DNA from: Methylobacterium sp.
Lineage (GTDB): Bacteria > Pseudomonadota > Alphaproteobacteria > Rhizobiales > Beijerinckiaceae
Reading direction: 5' to 3'
Assembly: GCA_021154065.1 (NCBI GenBank)
Contig: JAJKJG010000047.1
Span: forward strand, 1-7,724
Length of the DNA: 7,724 nt
Shown here: one piece after another, positions 1-4,969 of the stretch
Numbering within the stretch: the first letter of the stretch is position 1
Layout of the letters: each line of letters opens with the position of its first letter
The notes under the pieces: model-generated
Told to the model about the DNA's origin: nothing
Database searches by the model: none
What the model saw: the letters and a program-made list of their open reading frames with translations, nothing else
Made by a program: the position numbers and the translations under genes

Positions 1-60
1 CCCGATCCCGCAGCCGGCGCCCGCTTGAGGGTAACCGCGCTCGCCCGACCCAATGTTGCG

Positions 61-117
61 ACTCGGCTAGAAGAGCCGACTTCTTCAACACAATCGGCCA
101 GAAGCGGACACGCCGTC
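61..117. mobile_element. Possible insertion-sequence end remnant
   Basis: The stretch contains a T-rich CTTCTTCAACACAATCGGCC segment that resembles the terminal sequences of IS5/IS1182-type elements in alphaproteobacteria (typically CTTTTTCAACAGAATCGGC). Next to it is a 6-bp hairpin, TCGGCT (63-68) and AGCCGA (74-79), with a 5-base loop. No transposase, second end or target duplication is visible. The resemblance is from memory of such ends, so this is a weak call. It sits exactly where a PIN toxin gene would be expected after the upstream HTH gene. Confidence 0.25.
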
Positions 118-150
118 TGTGGGGCACGACCTAGGCTTCAGGTGTCGCTA

Positions 151-591
151 CTAGCCCGCCCCGCGCTTCGGCACCTGCCCGGCGAGCGCGGCCATGGCCT
201 GCCGGTGGTCCTCCTCGGCCTTCGTCCGGTACGCCTCGAGGTCGCCGAAGCGGACGCGACGGTGGGTGCCGACGCGGCGGAAGCGGATCTGGCCCTCCTC
301 GAGGAGGCGGATCAGGTGCGGGCGCGACACCTTCAGGTGGTTTGCGGCCTCTTGGGTCGTCAGCTCCGCGTCGAGGGCGGTCACGGCGACGGCGTGGCCC
401 TGCGCGATCTCCAGGAGGGCGCGGCGGAGGAGGTCGACGGCGGGGCGGGGCAGCAGGAGCACGCCGCCGTCGCCGAGCTGCAGGCGCAGCTCGAGGACGT
501 GCCCGAACGGCGACAGGGCCCGGCTCGCCTCCGCCGCCATCGCGGCGTCGCGCCGCGACGGCGGGACAGGTCTCTCAGGCACCATCGTCAT
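151..591 (-). CDS. Excisionase-type HTH protein, probable PIN-toxin antitoxin (orphan)
   Basis: This 146-residue protein carries an excisionase/MerR-like winged HTH (HTH_17 type) at about residues 76-125. Diagnostic pieces are ELTTQEAANHLKVSRPHLIRLL (78-97, written here in two halves: ELTTQEAANH and LKVSRPHLIRLL) followed by GQIRFRRVGTHRRVRFGDL. The first half (about 20-70) is the variable domain seen in the actinobacterial and proteobacterial antitoxins of this family, which are usually followed by an overlapping PIN-domain ribonuclease gene. The family role is DNA binding, autorepression and toxin neutralisation. Here the gene ends in VPKRGAG and the following 150 bases encode no PIN domain, so it looks orphaned or C-terminally altered. 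The start at 591 has no Shine-Dalgarno; an in-frame ATG at 585 is equally possible. Function as an antitoxin is inferred from family alone. Confidence 0.8.
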   Translation of the reverse strand: MTMVPERPVPPSRRDAAMAAEASRALSPFGHVLELRLQLGDGGVLLLPRPAVDLLRRALLEIAQGHAVAVTALDAELTTQEAANHLKVSRPHLIRLLEEGQIRFRRVGTHRRVRFGDLEAYRTKAEEDHRQAMAALAGQVPKRGAG

Positions 592-618
592 GATGGAAAT
601 GTCGCTTCGTCATGATGA
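586..618. promoter_or_regulatory. Candidate operator: paired CGTCATGATG repeats
   Basis: CGTCATGATG occurs twice, at 586-595 and 608-617, exactly 22 bp (two helical turns) apart. Each copy has a palindromic TCATGA core. The first copy overlaps the ATG of the HTH antitoxin gene and the second lies just upstream. Helically phased sites over the start of a DNA-binding antitoxin gene suggest autorepression; binding itself is inferred. Confidence 0.4.
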
Positions 619-644
619 CCGGCGGCGGCCCGGCCCCCGGTAGA

Positions 645-680
645 CGCAATATTCGAAATGGGCGGGAGGCGCAATATTCG
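645..680. repeat. Direct repeat pair CGCAATATTCG
   Basis: The 11-bp sequence CGCAATATTCG occurs at 645-655 and 670-680, 25 bp apart. Its core AATATT is palindromic and is conspicuously AT-rich in this GC-rich stretch. The pair lies 55-90 bp upstream of the HTH antitoxin start. It could be an operator or part of a promoter. No confident -35/-10 pair was found there. Confidence 0.4.
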
Positions 681-724
681 CAACAGGCGAAGCAAGCGAA
701 AGGGCGGCGGAGCGTGCGCATCGA

Positions 725-764
725 GGTCCCGGGTTCTCGCCTTTCGGCGAGCCCCGGGATGACA
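725..764. repeat. Palindromic repeat, copy 1 (REP-like hairpin)
   Basis: A 40-bp unit beginning GGTCCCGGG and ending CCCCGGGATGACA. It folds as TCCCGGG (727-733) with CCCGGGA (753-759) and CTCGCC (736-741) with GGCGAG (746-751), around a TTTC loop. A second copy lies 7 bp away. There is no poly-T run, so it is not a classic intrinsic terminator, but it could end or stabilise the btuB transcript. Confidence 0.75.
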
Positions 765-771
765 GGTGGGG

Positions 772-810
772 GGTCCCGGGTGCTCGCCTTTGGCGAGCCC
801 CGGGATGACA
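772..810. repeat. Palindromic repeat, copy 2 (REP-like hairpin), abutting btuB stop
   Basis: A 39-bp near-duplicate of the copy at 725, differing by one substitution (T to G at 782) and one deleted base in the loop. It starts 2 bp past the btuB stop codon. The two tandem copies form a BIME-like pair in the btuB 3' region. Probable effects are on transcript 3' end formation or stability; this is inference from position and fold. Confidence 0.75.
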
Positions 811-812
811 CC

Positions 813-2804
813 TTACCACGTCGCCTTGACGCCGGCGTAGGCGGAGCGGCCGGGGGTGCCGTAGTTCATGACCTCCTCGTAGCGGGCGTTGGTCAGGTTC
901 TGGCCGCGCCCGAAGATCGTGAAGGTCTGGTTGAGCTTGTACTCGGCGTAGAGATCGAGGCGGGCATAGGCCGGCAGCTTGTTGACCTCGTTCGGGAAAT
1001 CGTAGCGCTCGCTGACATAGACGATCGCCGGCTCGATCGTCAGCCCGGGGTAGGGCGTGATCACGAGGCTGAAGCGGCCCTCGTGCTCGGGCCGGCGGTT
1101 GAGCCGGAAGCCGGTCTCGAGGTCGAACGCCCTGAGCTCGGTGTAGGCCGCCTTCAGCCGCAGGAATTGCGGCACGATGGCGACGTCGGCGGCGAGCTCC
1201 GCGCCGCGGGTGCGGGCGTGGCCCACGTTGATGTAGCAGCCGAAGAACTGGCCCGGCTGGCATTGCCCGGGGTCGAAGGTGAAATCGATGAGGTTGCGGT
1301 AGCGGTTGAGGAACAGCGTGCCGGACAGCTTGACGCGGCCGTCGAGCAGCATCTGGTCGACGCCGGCGTCGAAGCCGATCGAGTGCTCGGGCTCGAGCGT
1401 CGCCGTGCCGAATTGCGGGCTGAAGAGCTGGAACAGCGACGGCGCCTTGCCGCCGGTGCCGGCGCTTGCCCTGAGCTTGCTCCCGATCTCGGGGATCTCG
1501 TAGGCGGCGGTCGCGCGCCAGGTGTTGAAGGTCTCGACGTCGCGGACCTTGTCGATCCGCCCGCCGAGCGAGAGGTGCAGCCGGTCGAAGACCGTGACCT
1601 GGTGCAGGGCGAAGACCGAATCGGTCGTCTGCTCGGCGGCGATCGTGCGCGTCCAGGGCGAGGGGTTCGGCGCGATGCCGGCCCCGAAGCTGTCGGCGGT
1701 GTCGCGCTCGGTGCGGGCCCCGAAGGTGAAGGTGCCGGCGGCGCCGAGCTTCCAGTCGCCCTGGTACTCGGCGCCGACGCGCTCGCCGATGAACTGCGTC
1801 CTCGTCCGGCAGGCGGTGAGCATCGAGACCGGGAAGAAGTCGTTGTTGCAGAACAGGAAACCCTGGGCGTAGCTGACGTCGTTGAAGCGCCGGTCGGTCT
1901 GGTTCGCAAACAGCGTCACGGTGCTGCGCAGCATGCCGCCGAACGAGTCGGCGATGAGCCGGCCATAAACGTTTCCGAGCTCGCTCGTGGCGTTCGAGGG
2001 CGTATCCGGGAACGGCAGGAAGGCGGCGTCGTACTGGGCGCGGTTGAAGCTGTAGCTGCCGCCGAGCTCGAGCCGGACGCCGTCCGAGACGTTGACGCCG
2101 ATGCGGCCGGTGACGCCGGTGCGCCTCGCGCTGTCCGGCTCGAAGCCCCACGGCGCGAGATAGCGCAGGCGCGGGATGCGGTAGCCGAAGCCGGAGAAGC
2201 CGGCCGTGTCGAAGGCGGCAAAGCCGAAGGCGTAGTCGACGCGGCCGTCGCCGCCCGAGATGCCGCCCTTCGTCTCCTTGGTGCCGTAGCTGCCGGCCTC
2301 GACCGAGATATGGGCGCGCGGCGGCCCGCCGCCCTTCTTTGTGATGATGTTGATGACCCCGCCCATCGCATCCGACCCGTACAGCGCCGATTGCGGGCCG
2401 CGCAGGACCTCGATGCGCTCGACATCGGCGAGGACGAGCGTCGAAAAATCGAACTCGCGCCCGGTCGTCGACGGGTCGTTGACGCGGATGCCGTCGATCA
2501 GCACGAGCGTATGCCGGGATTCGCCGCCGCGCATGCGCACGGTCTGGATCTGCCCGGGGCCGCCGTTCTGGGTGACGGTCAGGCCGGGCGAGCGGCGCAG
2601 GAGATCGCCGACGTCGCGCACGCTCGACTGCTCGATCTCGTCCGCCGTGATGACGGTGACGGCGCTGCCGGCGCGCTGGATCGGCTCCTCGGTGCGGCTC
2701 GGGGTGACGACGATGTCGGGTGTGTTGGATTGGGAGAATACGGGCGTGGATTGGACGGAAAAAGCGAGGAGAACGGCCGCGAGGCGACCTGTCGGGCGTG
2801 CCAT
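813..2804 (-). CDS. btuB: TonB-dependent cobalamin receptor BtuB
   Basis: Outer-membrane 22-stranded barrel that imports vitamin B12 using TonB energy. The 663-residue product has a signal peptide (MARPTGRLAAVLLAFSVQST, cleavage near residue 25), a TonB box DIVVTPSR at 30-37, and a plug domain at about 40-160 with VRMRGGESRHTLVLIDG, VERIEVLRGPQSALYGSDAMGG (125-150 region) and INIITKK. The barrel ends in a terminal Trp (KATW), as outer-membrane proteins do. Two Cys pairs sit in predicted extracellular loops (FLFCNN/LTACRT and GQCQPG/FFGCYI). I chose the ATG at 2804 because AAGGAGG lies 5 bases upstream; a GTG at 2825 would add seven residues ahead of the signal peptide. The cobalamin riboswitch immediately upstream fixes the substrate assignment more firmly than the receptor sequence alone. 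A BtuF-like gene is divergent. Confidence 0.92.
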   Translation of the reverse strand: MARPTGRLAAVLLAFSVQSTPVFSQSNTPDIVVTPSRTEEPIQRAGSAVTVITADEIEQSSVRDVGDLLRRSPGLTVTQNGGPGQIQTVRMRGGESRHTLVLIDGIRVNDPSTTGREFDFSTLVLADVERIEVLRGPQSALYGSDAMGGVINIITKKGGGPPRAHISVEAGSYGTKETKGGISGGDGRVDYAFGFAAFDTAGFSGFGYRIPRLRYLAPWGFEPDSARRTGVTGRIGVNVSDGVRLELGGSYSFNRAQYDAAFLPFPDTPSNATSELGNVYGRLIADSFGGMLRSTVTLFANQTDRRFNDVSYAQGFLFCNNDFFPVSMLTACRTRTQFIGERVGAEYQGDWKLGAAGTFTFGARTERDTADSFGAGIAPNPSPWTRTIAAEQTTDSVFALHQVTVFDRLHLSLGGRIDKVRDVETFNTWRATAAYEIPEIGSKLRASAGTGGKAPSLFQLFSPQFGTATLEPEHSIGFDAGVDQMLLDGRVKLSGTLFLNRYRNLIDFTFDPGQCQPGQFFGCYINVGHARTRGAELAADVAIVPQFLRLKAAYTELRAFDLETGFRLNRRPEHEGRFSLVITPYPGLTIEPAIVYVSERYDFPNEVNKLPAYARLDLYAEYKLNQTFTIFGRGQNLTNARYEEVMNYGTPGRSAYAGVKATW

Positions 2805-2809
2805 GGAGA

Positions 2810-2816
2810 CCTCCTT
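2810..2816 (-). promoter_or_regulatory. btuB Shine-Dalgarno site (decides the start)
   Basis: AAGGAGG on the minus strand, 5 bases before the ATG at 2804. It supports this ATG over the upstream GTG. The bases GGTCTCC at 2805-2811, overlapping its last two G residues, are perfectly complementary to GGAGACC in the riboswitch at 2856-2862. Confidence 0.85.
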
Positions 2817-2850
2817 CCGCCCCACCGGCGGACTGGGTTGACCACGACGC

Positions 2851-3035
2851 TGGCCGGTCTCCTGGCTTGCGGGTCAGGGCTGCGATCCGCCTTCCCGACC
2901 AAGGGCTTAGGCCCTAAGGTCAGTGGCTTTTTCGGATCGCCGCTCGCCGCTTACAGTTGCGGGGGCAGCTCCGGAATTGAGCCCTTAAGGCTCGCACCGG
3001 ATTCCCGTTTCACCCCGGCTTTAACGGGGCACCTA
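2851..3035 (-). ncRNA. Cobalamin (B12) riboswitch upstream of btuB
   Basis: Read on the minus strand, the segment contains the conserved aptamer landmarks in order: GGGAATCCGGTG, GGAGCTGCCCCCGCAACTG followed by TAAGCG, the B12-box core AGCCACTG, GGTCGGGAAGGCGG, and GACCCGCAAGCCAGGAGACC followed by GGCC. A small extra hairpin (GAGCC/GGCTC) sits between the two CCGG strands. Adenosyl- or other cobalamin binding normally represses the downstream gene. Here the 3' end lies about 35 bases from the btuB Shine-Dalgarno, which suits translational control; no terminator hairpin with a T-run follows. The ends are approximate because the closing P1 stem is not certain. Confidence 0.95.
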
Positions 3036-3046
3036 CGTCGGCAGCG

Positions 3047-3075
3047 ACGCTAGGCCGGCCCTTTCGGGCGGGCAA
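3047..3075 (-). promoter_or_regulatory. Candidate btuB/riboswitch promoter
   Basis: On the minus strand, TTGCCC (3070-3075) and TAGCGT (3047-3052) are separated by exactly 17 bp and sit just upstream of the aptamer. Matches to sigma70 consensus are 4/6 and 3/6. Location is right for the riboswitch transcript, but the hexamers are weak. Confidence 0.35.
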
Positions 3076-3080
3076 TCGCC

Positions 3081-3101
3081 ATCGGCGGCGCCGTCGCCGA
3101 T
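3081..3101. repeat. Inverted repeat in the btuB-btuF divergent region
   Basis: ATCGGCG (3081-3087) and CGCCGAT (3095-3101) form a perfect 7-bp stem with a 7-base loop. It lies between the two divergent promoters' likely positions. Role unknown. Confidence 0.45.
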
Positions 3102-3112
3102 CGCGGCCGACC

Positions 3113-3128
3113 GTGGCGGCGCCGCCAC
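3113..3128. promoter_or_regulatory. Perfect 16-bp palindrome, candidate operator
   Basis: GTGGCGGCGCCGCCAC is perfectly self-complementary over 16 bp, centred about 48 bp upstream of the btuF start and upstream of the candidate btuB promoter. It could be a dimeric regulator site. GC-rich palindromes arise by chance more easily in such DNA, so the call is modest. Confidence 0.35.
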
Positions 3129-3154
3129 AGCTGGATGGGCCGGGCCCGGAAGCC

Positions 3155-3160
3155 TAGAAC
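3155..3160 (+). promoter_or_regulatory. Candidate -10 element of btuF
   Basis: TAGAAC matches the -10 consensus at 4 of 6 bases and lies 8 bases before the btuF ATG. Initiation about 7 bases downstream would leave a leader of only one to three bases, consistent with the missing Shine-Dalgarno. The -35 region (TGGATG at 3132-3137, 17-bp spacing) is weak. Confidence 0.25.
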
Positions 3161-3168
3161 CGAACGCC

Positions 3169-3996
3169 ATGATCCGCCGCTTCCTCGCCCCGCTGCTCGG
3201 CCTTCTCGCCGCCGGGGCGGCGCTCGCGGCCGAGCCGCCGCAGCGGATCGTGTCGCTCAACAAATGCACCGACCAGCTCCTGCTGGCGCTCGTCGAGCGC
3301 GAGCGGATCGCCTCGGTGTCGCCGATCGGCTCGGACGAGCTTTCCTTTTCGGCAGAGGCGCTGAGGGGCCTGCCGGCGAACTCCGGACGCGGCGAGTCGG
3401 TGCTGCTGACGAACGCCGACCTCGTGCTCACCGGCCCGTTCGAATCGCACGCCCGGCGCGACATGCTGCGGCGCCAGGGCTTCGAGGTCCTGGTGCTCGG
3501 CCTGTGGACAAGCCTCGCCGAAGGGCGCGAGCAGATCCGCGTGCTGGCGCAACGGCTTGGCGCCGAGTCGAAGGGCGCGGCGCTGACCGCCGCGATCGAC
3601 GCGGCGCTCGCCCGCAGCCGCGGCGCGGCGCCGGCGCAGCGAACCGTGCTGGTGCTCCAGCGCCGCGGCTATACTCCTGGCGACACAAGCATTTTGGACG
3701 AGCTCCTGCGCCATATCGGGCTCGTGCCGGCGACCCGCCGGCTTGGCCTCGCGCAGGGCGGCACGGTGTCGCTCGAGCGCCTCGTCGCCGACCCGCCCGA
3801 CTACCTGCTTATGGCCGAGAGCGACCGCGGCGCCATCGACCAGGGCTCGGCCCTGCTCTGGCACCCGGCGCTTCGCGAGACTATCCCGCCCGAGCGCCGG
3901 CTCTATCTGCCGGACCGGCTCACCATCTGCGGCGGGCCGGCGACGCCGCAGGCGATCGACGCGCTCGCCGCGGAGGTGCGGGCGAAGGTCCGATGA
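3169..3996 (+). CDS. btuF: Periplasmic cobalamin-binding protein, BtuF-like (ABC substrate-binding)
   Basis: A 275-residue member of the periplasmic binding protein family with a single long helix hinge (PF01497), which delivers cobalamin or ferric siderophores to an ABC permease. Residues 1-21 are a signal peptide (RRFLAPLLGLLAAGAALAA, cleavage before EPPQ). Family landmarks are QRIVSLNKCTDQLLLAL (25-41), SVSPIGSDE, NADLVLTGPFESHARRDML (82-100) and the C-terminal DYLLMAESDRG / WHPAL / LYLPDRLTICGGPAT stretch. Cobalamin is favoured over iron because the gene is divergent from riboswitch-controlled btuB; sequence alone does not distinguish them. It has no riboswitch of its own. No Shine-Dalgarno is visible before the ATG at 3169, but a TAGAAC -10-like hexamer sits at 3155-3160, which would give a nearly leaderless mRNA. 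No btuC or btuD follows. Confidence 0.85.
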   Translation: MIRRFLAPLLGLLAAGAALAAEPPQRIVSLNKCTDQLLLALVERERIASVSPIGSDELSFSAEALRGLPANSGRGESVLLTNADLVLTGPFESHARRDMLRRQGFEVLVLGLWTSLAEGREQIRVLAQRLGAESKGAALTAAIDAALARSRGAAPAQRTVLVLQRRGYTPGDTSILDELLRHIGLVPATRRLGLAQGGTVSLERLVADPPDYLLMAESDRGAIDQGSALLWHPALRETIPPERRLYLPDRLTICGGPATPQAIDALAAEVRAKVR

Positions 3997-3998
3997 CG

Positions 3999-4121
3999 CG
4001 GCGATGATGCGGGAAAGACCCGACGATGATGCGGGAAAAGGCCGACGATGATGCGCAAAACGCCGACGATGATGAAGGAACGGTGCGGCGATGATGGGCA
4101 ACGAGGCGATGGATGATGCGG
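3999..4121. repeat. 22-bp tandem repeat array (about 5.5 units)
   Basis: The core GATGATG recurs at 4003, 4025, 4047, 4068, 4090 and 4112, with spacings of 22, 22, 21, 22 and 22. The unit is roughly CGACGATGATGCGGGAAAAG plus two bases. The first two units are the most alike and later ones drift, the last being degenerate. The array begins directly after the btuF stop codon. A 22-bp period is not a multiple of three, so it is not protein-coding repeat structure. The units abut without spacers. Its function is unknown; spacing close to two helical turns would allow a protein to bind the same DNA face repeatedly. Confidence 0.8.
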
Positions 4122-4404
4122 AGCGAGCGGCCCCGGCAGGCAATCAGCAGCGTTTGGCCGTCACGCCTCCGCCCGTCCCAGGATCGGACGGACGCCGGAC
4201 CGACAGCCGGCGGAGGCCGCGAGGGGGGCGACTGGCCTCGACGCGCGGCCATCGGCCCGGTCGACCGGTATCTATGTGGCCTCCTGCCGGACTTGAACTG
4301 CGGCCTCTTGGCTCAGCCCGCCACGCGCGCAGCGCGAGGGACACGCGGCCCTGAGCTTTCACGGCCTCGGCATTTCCCCCGCCGAGGGCCTCTCGCAAAG
4401 GACG
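4122..4404. other. Intergenic stretch with no recognisable feature
   Basis: No open frame here resembles a protein family, and none has codon use like the neighbouring genes. I see no tRNA, terminator or promoter I would support. The only near-hit is a TTCAAGTCC T-loop-like string on the minus strand near 4294, rejected because its flanks do not form a T-stem. Confidence 0.6.
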
Positions 4405-4633
4405 CCTCTGCGAAAGGTGCGATTCGGCGCCGCTTCGCGGCGAGTCTTGCGCTGGCTCCCGATCGCCTTCCACTTCGCTTCGCTCCGTTGCAGGCGTCCG
4501 GGAAAGCGCTGTTGAGAGAGCGAGCGCCAATTCCATCCACGGCTTTCCCGGGCGCATGCAGCGCGAGCGGAATGCGACCCGGGACCCAGCGCAAGACTCT
4601 GCCGCGAAGCGGCGCCGAACTCATTCGCAGAGG
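4405..4633. repeat. Long imperfect inverted repeat (about 230 bp)
   Basis: Four matched blocks are nested about one axis near 4520-4525: CCTCTGCGAA (4405-4414) with 4624-4633; TTCGGCGCCGCTTCGCGGC (4423-4441) with 4601-4619; GAGTCTTGCGCTGG (4442-4455) with 4586-4599, with a single bulged T at 4600; and CCGGGAAAGC (4498-4507) with 4542-4551. Similarity may extend weakly to about 4393 and 4644. As RNA it would form a hairpin with about 100-base arms. It may be a non-autonomous palindromic element or two facing copies of one repeat. No transposase or clear target duplication is visible. Confidence 0.75.
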
Positions 4634-4718
4634 TCTCCGCAAGGGATGCGTTGGTCTTCACCGCATCAGCGACGCTGCGCATCGCCCAGCCGCCGAGCGT
4701 CACGGTCGCGCCCTCACT

Positions 4719-4919
4719 TCAACCCGTGCGCCCGGCGTTCGCGATCTGCCCGTCCTGCGGCGGGGTGACGCCTCAGACGCCGATCGCTCCGATGAGCTTG
4801 CCGTCGACGAAGATCGGCACGCCGCCCTCATAGGGCGTGGCGCCGCGCAGGCCGAGCGTGCGCACGCCGATGCCGCCGCGGCCGAGCGAGACGGTCCCGG
4901 CCACCGCTTCCGGACGCAT
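4719..4919 (-). pseudogene. GlcG/HbpS-family (DUF336) gene remnant
   Basis: The minus strand from the ATG at 4919 reads MRPEAVAGTVSLGRGGIGVR, then TLGLRGATPYEGGVPIFVDG, KLIGAIGV, a TGA stop at 4773-4775, and then GVTPPQDGQIANAGRTG before a second TGA at 4719-4721. Family members carry GGVPI-x-DG-x-x-IGAIGVSG followed by an xQDxxIAxAG helix, so the stop sits exactly on the GVSG serine codon and the frame is open and homologous on both sides. A single base change (TCA or TCG-type serine codon to TGA) explains it. The usual first 50-60 residues of this roughly 130-150 residue family are missing, and an in-frame TAG lies just upstream at 4926-4928. No ribosome binding site is visible. Members bind heme or sit in glycolate and related loci; this copy is almost certainly inactive. 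Confidence 0.8.
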
Positions 4920-4969
4920 GCAACCCTACGCCTTCGGCGCGTCAGCGTTCACCGTCGCGCGTCCCGCCC

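Noticed and set aside
575..613. 12-codon leader peptide overlapping the antitoxin start (MTKRHFHHDDGA)
   Set aside because: It results from the duplicated CGTCATGATG motif supplying an ATG in another frame; no ribosome binding site or attenuator-like structure supports translation.
612..3053. 813-codon open frame on the plus strand
   Set aside because: It runs antisense to btuB and the riboswitch, has the Arg/Ala/Gly/Val-rich composition of a GC-bias shadow frame, and contains no recognisable domain. btuB on the other strand is unmistakable.
3054..3073. Hairpin GCCGGCCC-TTTC-GGGCGGGC as a terminator
   Set aside because: The stem has an internal mismatch, there is no T-run on either strand, and it falls inside the candidate btuB promoter spacer where a terminator would serve no gene.
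3999..4121. CRISPR array or plasmid iterons
   Set aside because: The 22-bp units are contiguous with no unique spacers and no cas genes, which excludes CRISPR. Iterons are the right length, but no replication initiator gene or AT-rich origin is present.
4265..4310. tRNA 3' end or phage attachment fragment on the minus strand (TTCAAGTCC near 4294)
   Set aside because: The five bases before the T-loop (CGCAG) do not pair properly with CCGGC after it, and no acceptor, D or anticodon arms exist upstream.
4359..4703. 114-codon minus-strand open frame
   Set aside because: It crosses the long inverted repeat, its sequence is low in information with no family resemblance, and its start overlaps the downstream side of the DUF336 remnant.
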